The notes under the pieces: model-generated
Told to the model about the DNA's origin: nothing
The model's database searches: none
The model's input: the letters and a program-made list of their open reading frames with translations, nothing else
Position numbers and translations under genes: made by a program
NCBI RefSeq assembly: GCF_032823475.1
Contig: NZ_CP127915.1
Location: forward strand, 2,418,001 to 2,482,000
Length of the DNA stretch: 64,000 bases
From: Acinetobacter sp. SAAs474
GTDB taxonomy: Bacteria > Pseudomonadota > Gammaproteobacteria > Pseudomonadales > Moraxellaceae
Reading direction: 5' to 3'
Part shown: positions 27,913 through 36,037 of the stretch, in pieces
How the letters are laid out: each line of letters begins with the position of its first letter
How positions within the stretch are numbered: the first letter of the stretch is position 1

Positions 27913-28157
27913 GCTGCCTCGTAGTTTGAAAAAAATTTATCCCATAAGCCTTTCATAGCCCAGCGATTAAAACGGTTATAAGCAGTTTTCCAAGGGCAAA
28001 ACTCTTGAGGAATATCACGCCATGTCGCACCTGTGCGTAGTTTCCATAAAATAGCTTCCATAATATTTCTACTGTTCTTTGAGCTATAGCAACCATGAAA
28101 TTTCATTGTTACTTGAATCTGTTGCCAAATATCATCTGTGAGAAGAGTACGTGCCAT
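27702..28157 (-). CDS. IS5-family transposase, first frame (copy 2)
   Basis: The same N-terminal frame as in copy 1, with no amino acid difference. Confidence 0.88.
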   Translation of the reverse strand: MARTLLTDDIWQQIQVTMKFHGCYSSKNSRNIMEAILWKLRTGATWRDIPQEFCPWKTAYNRFNRWAMKGLWDKFFSNYEAAWTKNGYSLMEATYARISMQVELGMASSVQLDNLVEDSQQRFILQPTRMDYRLILKSLGVMSMTAKLQNT

Positions 28158-28235
28158 TGAAAAATATTGAAATGGAGATAAAGTAGAGCCTAATTCTAGG
28201 CGTTTAAATATTATTCTTCAAATGAGGACACGCCC

Positions 28236-28393
28236 TAATGGTGAGCTTTCTTTTTTACTATTTGCAGGAATAATCATCTGAACTCTGCGTTGAGCGCTTC
28301 GAGTAATCAACTCACCTGTCTGGTAATTTTCCTTTTTAAATTTTACAGGCTTACCAAAAGCAATAATTGTATCTAATTCTTTATTTTGCTTTT
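28236..28393 (-). pseudogene. 3' part of a broken, possibly perforin-like gene
   Basis: Reads NKELDTIIAFGKPVKFKKEN, YQTGELITRSAQRRVQMIIP and ANSKKESSP, then is cut by the IS5 pair. Removing the pair and one TA gives ESSPLVN and a stop at 26543-26545. The other end is cut by the deleted IS3 element, beyond which the gene continues at 29032. No family can be named from this piece alone. Confidence 0.65.
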
Positions 28394-28459
28394 ATGAACC
28401 GTACCGGGTTTGTCGGAGAATCAATATTCTGAGTGAGAAGCACTGCTTCGCAAGGTTCG

Positions 28460-28726
28460 ATGACAAAATTAAAATATACCCCTGAAATCAGAGAAAGAGC
28501 GGTTCAATTATTGATTGAATCTGAAAAAGATTATCCATCGAATTGGGCTGCGATCACAGCTATTGCTCCTAAAATCGGTTGTACTCCTGAAACACTACGT
28601 GTTTGGTATCAAAAATATTTAGATAAACAAAATCCAGTTAAAGTACAGCAGCTTTCAGACCAAGAACGTATCAAACAACTCGAAGAGGTGTGCAATATCT
28701 TTCCATTCGCTATACCAATCGTTTAG
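28460..28726 (+). pseudogene. Truncated IS3-family OrfA
   Basis: Starts MTKLKYTPEIRERAVQLLIE, followed by the helix-turn-helix region IAPKIGCTPETLRVWYQKY. After QERIKQLE the sequence jumps by deletion into OrfB in another frame, ending EVCNIFPFAIPIV. The frame is open upstream to 28433, but the ATG at 28460 begins the family's usual N-terminus. Confidence 0.8.
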
Positions 28727-28980
28727 AAGCAGCAAATTTACGAGCATCAGTCGGTACGACTGGTGATTCATACGATAATGCTTTGGCTGAAACAGTGAAT
28801 GGCTTATACAAAACAGAGGTGATTGAATATCTAAAAGCAGATTGGCAAGGTTTAGCAGATGTACAACTTGCGACACTAAACTGGGTAGATTGGTTCAATA
28901 AAAAGCGTGTAGTGCACTGGGTTATGTATCGCCTTTTGAGTTTGAAGCAATGTACTATGATAAGATTAACCCGTTAGGTC
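28688..28980 (+). pseudogene. C-terminal fragment of IS3-family OrfB
   Basis: Reads QYLSIRYTNRLEAANLRASV, GTTGDSYDNALAETVNGLYK and LNWVDWFNKKRV, the end of an IS51-group-like OrfB with the final catalytic Glu (NALAET). A further frameshift near 28910 moves the ending into another frame (ALGYVSPFEFEAMYYDK...QVA). Confidence 0.8.
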
Positions 28981-29031
28981 AGGTGGCCTAACTTAAATAA
29001 AAAAGTCTCCGACAAACCCGGTACGGTTCAT

Positions 29032-29640
29032 TTTTTCTGGTGTTACTGGGTTTTTAAAGCCTGAAATAAAAAACTCACATGTAAGTGAAACCTCTGTATT
29101 TTTACTAGTATTCTTGATGCTAGAGCTAAAATTTCCTTCAGCTTTTCCACCAGGATAGATTCCACTAGCATCTAGTGAGGCTGAAACCATCTGACTTTGC
29201 TCTTTTGTTTCTGAATTAAAAATATAAATTGAATAAAATTCAGAACCTTTAATAATTTCAGAGACGTAAGTATCTCCATAAGTTTTTACAAATAAATCAA
29301 TATCATCTTTGATTTTTAAAGCATTATCTGTAAATTTTATATTGTTACGAACAATACGTTCCTTTTGATTTACGGCCTTAATAATTACGCATACACTTTC
29401 ATTTGTAATATTATTTTTTTAGCAAGAGATGCCTTTGCTCCAGCTGCATAACTTGCAGACATTGCAGCCGAAATATCCAATGCCTCATAAAATTCTGATA
29501 ATGACTTTGTGACCTTTAAACTTACTACTGATGTACCAGTAGTAGGAATATATTCATCTATCTTTTCAATAGCTGAGTTTTTCACTTTATATTCAATATT
29601 ATCAAACCCTTGTAACAAAGCCGTTGGTTCCGCACTTAGC
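29032..29640 (-). pseudogene. Main part of a broken, possibly perforin-like gene
   Basis: From about 29640: LLQGFDNIEYKVKNSAIEKI, KVTKSLSEFYEALDISAAMS, a one-base shift in the T-run at about 29413-29420, NITNESVCVIIKAVNQKERI, KTYGDTYVSEIIKGSEFYSI, MVSASLDASGIYPGGKAEGN, TEVSLTCEFFISGFKNPVTP. The pattern 'gyd...SksEfYeal..sa..sa' and 'YGDTYVSEIIKGSEF' recalls MACPF-like pore formers; this is a tentative resemblance. The 5' end is replaced by an IS30 remnant, the middle is split by the deleted IS3 element, and the 3' end by two IS5 copies. Confidence 0.45.
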
Positions 29641-30330
29641 TGTTTTTCATCTATATAAGCATTTAAATCACTACCTTTCTTAATATATTGTCGGATTAAT
29701 CTATTTGTATTTTCATTCGTGCCTCGTTACCACGCACTATACGGATCAGCAAAATATCAGTCTATTTCTAATACTTCAGCAGCATACTCATGCAGACTGC
29801 ATTCTTTACCATTATCTGCGGTAATCGTCTTGAATTGATCTTTGATCGATTCAAATAGATAGATTGTGGTTTGACAAATTTCCTCTGCCTTGCGTGAGCT
29901 ATACTTTTGCAGCCATAAATAATCTGTCTTACGATCTACAATCGAGACCAATGATTGTTGATGCTTCTTACTCACAATCGTATCTATTTTAAGATCTTCA
30001 GCGAGAGCGGTGTGCTATCTCAATCTGTCTGTCATGAATTCTTTTTACGATTACTCAGCTGTCCAGCTTTGTTTTTATATTGTCGTATGAAACGATCAAT
30101 TGAATGCAAATTCACAGGAATACGAGAAAAAATCTGTTCAGGGCTCCATTGAAGATCAAGATAAGAGATGACATTAACCCATATTTCATAAGGGATTCTG
30201 TTAGGATGAGAACAATGACGTCTTCGAGCTACTTTATCCGCATGTTTAGCTAAATAGCCATTTCTCGCTCATCTTGCTTCATTCTGATAATTTAATCTCT
30301 GTTGCACTTCATTTGAGAATCTAAGAAATT
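29641..30330 (-). pseudogene. Remnant of an IS30-family transposase
   Basis: Pieces in order on the minus strand: RNGYLAKHADK.., RRRHCSHPNRIPYEIWV, WSPEQIFSRIPVN, LVSIVDRKTDYLWL, KTITADNGKECSLHEYA, then YFADPYSAW and RGTNENTNRLIRQYIKKGSD, with stops (TGA, TAA) and frame changes in between. These are the N-terminal HTH and DDE motifs of IS30-family transposases (ITADNGKEF, DPYSAWERGTNENTN). Dead. Its end merges into the broken gene to the left. Confidence 0.8.
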
Positions 30331-30457
30331 AAATTGTGAAATTATTAAGTACCTAAAGCCATAAATACCTATACTTTTGTGCTTGTTTTCATCTACATTA
30401 AATTAATTTATAGCTACTAATATATTACGCGTCAGCAACTTAATTTTTGATATTACA

Positions 30458-31027
30458 TTACTTCAAAAACAACTCTTTTTCCTTAGCACGACGATTAACT
30501 AATCCCTGCAATCGTTTCCCACCAGCATTGACCCACACATCAAATTGATTGGCAGCGCCTTTAATATCACCCGCATTTAATTTTTTAAGCAGTGTGGAAT
30601 TTTTAAATGCACCCGAGCCGATGTTATAGGTCAGTGATACCAGTGCATCAAATTGATTTTGTGTTAATACTATTGTGACAGCATCATTCACGGTCTGCTC
30701 AAATACTTTTAAATCATTCCGCATATACTGTTTGGCTTGTGCTTCAGTACATGTATCCCCCTTTTTGACCTTTTGACCATTCGGATAAATCGTGGTACCA
30801 AAGCCAATCGTCCAGATACCAACACCATCGTCATAGGCTTGCAGTCGCTTGCCCTCAAAGCTGCAAATCAAAGCAATGCCCTGATCTGATGTAATCATAG
30901 TGTTGAGATTTAGCATATCTTGTAAAATTTTGCGATCAAATGCAATGCGTTTATCTACAGCATCGACTTGCTTTTGAGTGAGTTTACCACCGCTAATTTT
31001 GCGTAAAAAATCAAATATTTTTTGCAT
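30458..31027 (-). CDS. Phage lysozyme (endolysin), GH24 family
   Basis: An intact muramidase of about 189 residues. FEGKRLQAYDDGVGIWTIGF holds the catalytic Glu and the E-8-D/T-type spacing of T4/P21-like lysozymes, and LTYNIGSGAFKNSTLLKKL is the typical C-terminal lobe. It cuts the peptidoglycan glycan strand during phage lysis. AAGGA precedes a double ATG at 31027/31030; the frame opens at 31048 but without a ribosome binding site. A dead near-copy lies 7 kb away. Confidence 0.9.
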   Translation of the reverse strand: MQKIFDFLRKISGGKLTQKQVDAVDKRIAFDRKILQDMLNLNTMITSDQGIALICSFEGKRLQAYDDGVGIWTIGFGTTIYPNGQKVKKGDTCTEAQAKQYMRNDLKVFEQTVNDAVTIVLTQNQFDALVSLTYNIGSGAFKNSTLLKKLNAGDIKGAANQFDVWVNAGGKRLQGLVNRRAKEKELFLK

Positions 31028-31044
31028 CATTATCCTTCTAAATA

Positions 31045-31185
31045 TCATTTTTTAGCTTTCTTTAACTCATTAATGACTTCAACAATCATTTTGTCTTCTT
31101 GCTGTTTAATACAGTTAAATGTCAAACAGAGAATCATAAATGAATAAGTAGTGAGACTGGAAATTATTGGACAGACTGAGCTCAC
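31045..31185 (-). CDS. Small phage membrane protein, 46 residues
   Basis: A GTG-started frame just upstream of, and slightly overlapping, the lysozyme region: SLTTYSFMILCLTFNCIKQQ gives one hydrophobic segment, followed by a charged helix ending ELKKAKK. Its place directly before the lysozyme suggests a lysis-cassette role, such as holin- or spanin-like. No family assignment is possible. Confidence 0.4.
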   Translation of the reverse strand: MSSVCPIISSLTTYSFMILCLTFNCIKQQEDKMIVEVINELKKAKK

Positions 31186-31188
31186 AAA

Positions 31189-31269
31189 CTAATTATGAGA
31201 TAAATATCGAAAATACATCATGATAAAGACTGCTACTATTGCTACAATTACGAAGCTAACGATAATCAT
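31189..31269 (-). CDS. Very small membrane protein, possible holin-like fragment
   Basis: The frame MIIVSFVIVAIVAVFIMMYF plus six residues ends three bases before the GTG of the next gene. It is almost entirely one membrane helix. The frame is open about 13 codons further upstream without an ATG, so it may be the end of a longer, damaged gene. Low certainty. Confidence 0.3.
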   Translation of the reverse strand: MIIVSFVIVAIVAVFIMMYFRYLSHN

Positions 31270-31511
31270 AGCAGCGTAGAATTTAAAAAAGACAATAATA
31301 TTTCCTGTTTAAACTGGCTGTATATTCACGATACGATCGACCATCTTTTGATAGGTATTTTCATTATCTAATGAAAAACGCTAACCATTGCAACCATAGT
31401 GTTGTTTTGAATTAAGATACTTCAAAAATGTCTGCCACTCATGATGAGTATTTAGCTATTGAATATTCTTCATCAACTGGACAGATAGTGGCACAAACTA
31501 ATGGACAATGA
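31270..31511 (-). other. Decayed phage-gene tail
   Basis: The minus strand reads NTHHEWQTFLKYLNSKQHYG, CNG, stop, RFSLDNENTYQKMVDRIVN, IQPV, stop. It looks like the 3' end of a phage gene with one nonsense codon; no family was recognised. Confidence 0.35.
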
Positions 31512-31856
31512 TTATTCCCCAACTTGGACAAACAGGTATTGATTTTTAAGATGAATAATTAATCGTTCATAGTCATCTTTAGATAGTTTGCCAATGTAAG
31601 TTAATTTTGTTTTATCAATTGGTAACTGATATGTCTGCACAGTATCAATCCATGATTTTTTACTCAGTCCAATCAATTGCCAATCTCTAATTTCAATATA
31701 TTTACTTTTAATAAAATCAGATTTATTGTCATATTGACTGCTTAAACGGAATACGATGTAGTTTTTTTTTGTTTGTCGAATATATAAAACAGGGCGAGTT
31801 TTGCCATCAGCTATATCGGTAAAACCAACGTAAGCCCAATATAACTCCTGTGCCAT
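31512..31856 (-). CDS. PemK/MazF-like toxin
   Basis: A 114-residue protein with the PemK/MazF barrel pattern: YWAYVGFTDIADGKTRPVLY, YIVFRLSSQYDNKSD, IRDWQLIGLSKKSWIDT and TKLTYIGKLSKDDYERL. The conserved 'K.RPvl' and 'S.id' positions are present. It is expected to be an endoribonuclease. Its ATG overlaps the stop of the antitoxin gene by one base (TAATG), so production is coupled. Confidence 0.75.
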   Translation of the reverse strand: MAQELYWAYVGFTDIADGKTRPVLYIRQTKKNYIVFRLSSQYDNKSDFIKSKYIEIRDWQLIGLSKKSWIDTVQTYQLPIDKTKLTYIGKLSKDDYERLIIHLKNQYLFVQVGE

Positions 31857-32137
31857 TAGTACCCACCGTCATCATTTAAAAATGCTTGAGCAGATTTTGT
31901 ATCAGATACTTTTACACTTGGGATATTATAACTAAGCTCTATAAGCTGTGCTGTCTTAAAATCTTCATCACTTATTTCATTGCTTACAGGGATTCGACCT
32001 GTTTTGGCAATTTCAGCCATAACCATACTAAAAACAGATGCAGGGGTTAGCCCAACTTTTTTAATAATGTACTCTGCTGATTCAGAAATAGCTTCATCAA
32101 CAGAATATTGAACTCTCTTTTTGATTAATGTAGACAT
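31856..32137 (-). CDS. DinJ/RelB-like antitoxin
   Basis: A 93-residue protein with a ribbon-helix-helix start, LIKKRVQYSVDEAISESAEY, the DinJ-like block GLTPASVFSMVMAEIAKTGR and IPVS, then an acidic unstructured tail for toxin binding. RelB/DinJ antitoxins usually partner RelE/YafQ toxins; here the partner is PemK-like. It would bind the palindrome 22 bases upstream. Confidence 0.78.
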   Translation of the reverse strand: MSTLIKKRVQYSVDEAISESAEYIIKKVGLTPASVFSMVMAEIAKTGRIPVSNEISDEDFKTAQLIELSYNIPSVKVSDTKSAQAFLNDDGGY

Positions 32138-32159
32138 TTAACACCTCGCAATCTCAATA

Positions 32160-32186
32160 GTGCCATTTTATGCCATAAAATGACAC
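32160..32186. promoter_or_regulatory. Operator of the DinJ-PemK-like module
   Basis: A 27-base palindrome: GTGCCATTTTATG, one central base, CATAAAATGACAC (12 of 13 pairs match). It lies directly upstream of the antitoxin start. Confidence 0.75.
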
Positions 32187-32395
32187 AAGACAAGTTAGCA
32201 GTAGGTGTCCATCCTTAATAAGAATTAGTGTCCAAGTAACTGTTGATTTTGCAGCTATCTTAATCAGCATGGATCAGGACTTTATTGTTTGGATTTTTTC
32301 GCTACAAAGCCATCAATAATGCATTTAAAAATGAGAAATTATTTATAATTTTCTATTTTTGTGTATGATTCAAACAATATAATAGGATAAAGATT

Positions 32396-32818
32396 ATGAA
32401 AAAACTGCTACTTCTCACCATGATATCCGCGCTTAGTACAGGAGCATTGGCCAATAGTTCTATTTTTGAGTGCACAACAACCAACCATAAAACTATCAAA
32501 CTTTCTACTAAAAAAAATTCAATTTCATACTCATTTGGTCAAAAAGGCTCACCAGATTTATTAATTTCAATTCCTAAATCCAAAGCTTCAACTTATCAAT
32601 GGCAAGGATTTGGTCGATATGAAAATTATGCCATCAATGTGCCAAATGGAAATACCACCTACCGTGTATTTCATGGATTTGATAAAATCAATCAGACGAT
32701 TGAAGCAGGCGTAGAGGTTATTCAAAATGGAAATCTTCTCGTCACTATTTATTGTTCACCACAATATAAAATTATAAATAATATGATTGGTGTGGATTTA
32801 AAGCCTGAAGATATCTAA
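32396..32818 (+). CDS. Secreted hypothetical protein
   Basis: 140 residues. A clear signal peptide, MKKLLLLTMISALSTGALA, is followed by a mature part with two cysteines (FECTTTN, IYCSPQ) that could form a disulfide, and a beta-rich centre. It is probably periplasmic. No family was recognised; secreted proteins of this kind are common next to Acinetobacter prophage regions. Confidence 0.6.
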   Translation: MKKLLLLTMISALSTGALANSSIFECTTTNHKTIKLSTKKNSISYSFGQKGSPDLLISIPKSKASTYQWQGFGRYENYAINVPNGNTTYRVFHGFDKINQTIEAGVEVIQNGNLLVTIYCSPQYKIINNMIGVDLKPEDI

Positions 32819-32961
32819 ACACATGCTTAAATGATGAAAAGATTACTCGGTAAAGCTCCCTGCAAATAATAGAGTTTAAAGGTCGAAAATCTCCTTTAAT
32901 TTTATAGGGTTTACCGTTTATTAGCATATCTAATATTAAAAATCATCTTATCACTGTGAGT

Positions 32962-33150
32962 TTAGTCTGCATAATAATTATTTCGGCCTATTTTTGTTAA
33001 AAAATCATCAAGTGCTGTTCTTTCTGAAAAAAATATTTTCTTTTTAACATTATTTAAAAAATAAATAATTACACAATTTAACTCATGCTTTACTTTTATA
33101 TATTTAATATGACTTACATTAATCATTAAATCTGCAACTTTTAATAACAT
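32962..33150 (-). CDS. Hypothetical protein, 62 residues
   Basis: A good ribosome binding site (GGAGAG) precedes the ATG. The sequence MLLKVADLMINVSHIKYIKV and IFFSERTALDDFLTKIG suggests a small beta-rich fold reminiscent of a LytTR- or PH-like domain, but this is a weak guess. No hydrophobic helix. Confidence 0.5.
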   Translation of the reverse strand: MLLKVADLMINVSHIKYIKVKHELNCVIIYFLNNVKKKIFFSERTALDDFLTKIGRNNYYAD

Positions 33151-33405
33151 ATTAACTCTCCATATTGAATTCCTTATAAAAAATTATGGTAAATAGACAG
33201 CAAAGTCAATCGTAATTACATTGCTACACTCATCATATATTTTTTTTAAATTTAAAGTGAACACTATAGGTAATCGACTCTGTATATTCATAGCCGATCT
33301 AGATATTACAGTCTAAATAACTAACTTAGAATGCTTATATTTAAAAATATCTCATTTAAATTTTAAGTTAAAACACAGCAGCCCAAATTGCTAAAATTAT
33401 AGTCC

Positions 33406-33696
33406 TCAAATTACTTTATCTATAATACTCCATTGAGTACCCAATATAGATAGATCTGGAAAATGATCAGCATCAAAAACATTTCCTTCATTATCAACAG
33501 CAAATATTAAAACAGAAATAAATAAATCACTGGCTATTTTTTTATAAAAACTCATTTCTCCAGCAACTGCTTCAATCGATATAGATTGATCTATAATCGT
33601 TGTTAGAGGACGATCAAAGTCGACAGAGATATTTAAATCTTGTTCACATTCACCATGAATTTCCAAATTATCATTATTTATAAATCTAAAATTCAT
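33406..33696 (-). CDS. Hypothetical protein, 96 residues
   Basis: The frame opens at an ATG at 33708, but GGAGA there serves the ATG at 33696. A small acidic soluble protein (FINNDNLEIHGECEQDLNIS, FAVDNEGNVFDADHFPDLSI). No family recognised. It is one of a run of minus-strand orphan genes between the toxin module and the IS3 element. Confidence 0.5.
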   Translation of the reverse strand: MNFRFINNDNLEIHGECEQDLNISVDFDRPLTTIIDQSISIEAVAGEMSFYKKIASDLFISVLIFAVDNEGNVFDADHFPDLSILGTQWSIIDKVI

Positions 33697-33763
33697 TTTA
33701 TTCTCCATTATATTATATATTTTCTAAAAAAGAATAGATGACAATATTTTTGATAAAATTAAT

Positions 33764-33791
33764 AATCTCACTACATCATGATAGTGAGATT
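33764..33791. terminator. Terminator
   Basis: AATCTCACTA (33764-33773) pairs with TAGTGAGATT (33782-33791), followed by T-rich DNA on the plus strand. It lies downstream of the small membrane protein gene ending at 33869. Confidence 0.6.
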
Positions 33792-33868
33792 TTCTAACGA
33801 CATCAAACAATTAAAAGCATACGAAGACTAAATTAAGCATATATAATCACTCCTTAATTTAACGCTAT

Positions 33869-34057
33869 TTATCTAGAAAAATAAAAAACCATGACTATCA
33901 TTATGACCAAAAACATCCATTTTAAAATATGTATAGATTGATTTTGTTGAATATGTGCTCTATTTTTGCCATATCGATAAGATTTTGCTTGAATAACAAC
34001 CATTGGTGTTTTAAACATATTTCTTTTTAATTGCGCGCGACTATTTTCATTATACAT
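33869..34057 (-). CDS. Small membrane protein, 62 residues
   Basis: A basic N-terminus (RAQLKRNMFKTPMVVIQAKS) is followed by one C-terminal membrane helix (WMFLVIMIVMVFYF). GAGG lies upstream of the ATG. It is probably tail-anchored in the inner membrane. No family recognised. Confidence 0.5.
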   Translation of the reverse strand: MYNENSRAQLKRNMFKTPMVVIQAKSYRYGKNRAHIQQNQSIHILKWMFLVIMIVMVFYFSR

Positions 34058-35018
34058 AATATATCCTCATTTTATTTTTAGTATTAAGTATAAAGTTCTG
34101 CTCTTTTAAGCGTGTACTTTAGGATCAGGTCGGGTTTTGAAACATTAACACTCCTATTTTTCTAATTACTTTACTTATCCATCAATGTAAATATGACTTT
34201 ATATCATTTATTACAAAAAGAATAGCCCTATTAGACTGTAAATCAAATTTTTAGTAAGATATGTACAATGATATGAATATTTCTATCTAAAGTGATAAAT
34301 TTATATCATAATATTGGGCATCATCATTTTGTGTTAAATAAAGATGAAATACTGATCGAAGTTTTGAGAATGGTGATGTATCGATCAAAATCAACCCAAA
34401 CCACAATATCAAAAGTACTCAGCTTTAAGCTTACGGAAGAAAATTATTCTTATTTTATAGGTAATTAAGTTATTTTAAACATGCTTTAATAAGCGTAGTA
34501 TTTTATGTATTGACTTAAAATATTTGCTATAAAATTTAAAACCCGTAAATTATAGAAAAGTTTAAAATTATTTATTGACTCTAGAACACGCTGTGATTTA
34601 TAAAATTATATAAATTAATATTTTAGTTATAATATATCAATTTCTAATATGTTATTTTCCAGCATATGACCCAAATTTTGATCTTGATATACTATCGTAA
34701 AACACAATCTATAGCTCAATATAAAATAATTACATTCTCTCCTAGCAAAATCTCACTATTTTAAACTCACTTATAATTTTTAAAAAAAACTTAACTTATA
34801 TTTTAGATAAAAAACAAATAGTTAAAATTTAGATTTCTCTATATTAAGTTAAAAAAATATGATTTTTCACAATAATTTCACAGTTAGATAAACATGCTTA
34901 TAGAAAGATATTTTGGTTTTAATCTTGAAAACTTTTACTTACTTTTATAAGTAATGTAATAACAAATTAAATAATTTTAAATGATGGTAATTAAGTTAAT
35001 CAGTGGAGGAAAAAACTC
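34058..35018. other. Long AT-rich intergenic region
   Basis: About 960 bases, very AT-rich, with frequent stops in all frames. No coding remnant, tRNA or repeat was recognised. It probably contains the promoter of the small operon at 35019. Confidence 0.4.
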
Positions 35019-35102
35019 ATGATGTATAAAAATCATCCAAGATATAGTTTGGATTGTCATATTTTAAGTCATCATTTTATTTATAAAAGAGTTATTCTAT
35101 GA
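35019..35102 (+). CDS. 27-residue peptide coupled to the next gene
   Basis: A short frame (MMYKNHPRYSLDCHILSHHF then IYKRVIL) has a strong GTGGAGG ribosome binding site 9 bases before its double ATG. Its TGA overlaps the ATG of the next gene (ATGA). His/Tyr-rich and basic. Either a small protein or a translational leader for the gene at 35099. Confidence 0.45.
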   Translation: MMYKNHPRYSLDCHILSHHFIYKRVIL

Positions 35103-35383
35103 AAAAAGACAAAGCGATTTGCATTGGTGGTTGGATGCATGGTAAAGAAGTTAAAATTATCAAGGGAAATTATGCACCAATTAGCCCAAGTGATTTAAGA
35201 AATTATTGGAGTTTATCTATTAATGAAATGATGAGTATTGATGAACCTTTTAATCAATATTATTTACTCTCTATAAATCTTAATAATTTAAAAACTACAG
35301 AATATTTTTATTTATGGAATAATGATCAAAAAATCTTTGAAGACTTCCTTAATAATTATGAAAGGTATACTATGGCATCCTAA
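35099..35383 (+). CDS. Hypothetical protein, 94 residues
   Basis: Soluble; begins MKKDKAICIGGWMHGKEVKI and ends in a Phe/Asn-rich helix (KIFEDFLNNYERY). The opening 'CIGGWMHGKEV' resembles small phage-borne proteins, but no family could be named. It is translationally coupled to the 27-residue frame before it. Confidence 0.5.
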   Translation: MKKDKAICIGGWMHGKEVKIIKGNYAPISPSDLRNYWSLSINEMMSIDEPFNQYYLLSINLNNLKTTEYFYLWNNDQKIFEDFLNNYERYTMAS

Positions 35384-35694
35384 TAATAAGTATTAATTTT
35401 AAATCAACGTATTATACTTATGCGATCTTTTCTATAGATTATTTCTAGCATAGTAATTTAATTTTTTATATATAATTAAAAAATAAATTCAAATAGTAAA
35501 TTAATTAACTATGCTTTCTTTTCAATTAAGCTAGACTAAAATTTTGCCATTAAATTCACATCAAAATGATATAAAAATAAAATTTTATCATTATATTTTC
35601 TTTATTATACTTTCTTATCTTATTTTTTAAAAATATTTAATGATCTAAATTTAATTTATAATCAAATAGATCTATTATAAATTACCGATATGAT
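35384..35694. other. Intergenic region, nothing recognised
   Basis: AT-rich and non-coding, ending at the left end of the IS3 element. Confidence 0.4.
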
Positions 35695-35755
35695 TGAATA
35701 GCCACCGATTTTGTAGACACCTTTTAGTTAGATAAAATGGCTAATTAACGAGGTG

Positions 35756-36037
35756 CTTATGAGCAGTAAACGATATCCTGAAGAATTCAAAATTGAAGCA
35801 GTAAAACAGGTCACTGAGAAAGGTCATAGTGTGGCCGAGGTTGCTACGCGTTTAGGAACCACCACCCATAGTTTGTATGCTTGGATTAAACGTTATGATC
35901 CACAGCAGCCCAAGACGATAGAGTCTAATGATCCAAGTGCAGAATTAGCAAAGTTAAAAAAAGAGCTGCAACGGGTTACTGAAGAAAGGGACATATTAAA
36001 AAAGGCCGCGGTGTACTTCGCAAGCCAGTCCAAATGA
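35756..36037 (+). CDS. IS3-family transposase OrfA
   Basis: About 93 residues: the helix-turn-helix SVAEVATRLGTTTHSLYAWI and a C-terminal leucine-zipper-like coil ELAKLKKELQRVTEERDILK, standard for the IS3 group. The frame ends with a 4-base overlap with orfB (ATGA). Alternative starts are at 35753 and 35759. Confidence 0.9.
   Translation, partial: LMSSKRYPEEFKIEAVKQVTEKGHSVAEVATRLGTTTHSLYAWIKRYDPQQPKTIESNDPSAELAKLKKELQRVTEERDILKKAAVYFASQSK

Larger units (their letters stand above)
27396..28235 (-). mobile_element. IS5-family element, copy 2 of the tandem pair
   Basis: 840 bp, offset from copy 1 by exactly 842 bases, with the same ends and coding frames. It is flanked by TA at 27394-27395 (shared with copy 1) and at 28236-28237. 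Confidence 0.92.
28394..29031 (+). mobile_element. Internally deleted IS3-family element with perfect 26-bp ends
   Basis: 638 bp bounded by exact 26-bp inverted repeats (28394-28419 and 29006-29031; inner part GTACCGGGTTTGTCGGAGA) and probably by a TTT duplication. Inside are most of an OrfA and the last third of an OrfB joined at about 28687. It cannot make transposase but keeps both ends, so it could be moved by a full-length relative. Confidence 0.85.

Noticed and set aside
22440..33150. Possible complete prophage
   Set aside because: Only a lysozyme, lysis-like fragments and dead phage genes remain; no capsid, tail, terminase or live integrase genes, and no att repeats recognised.
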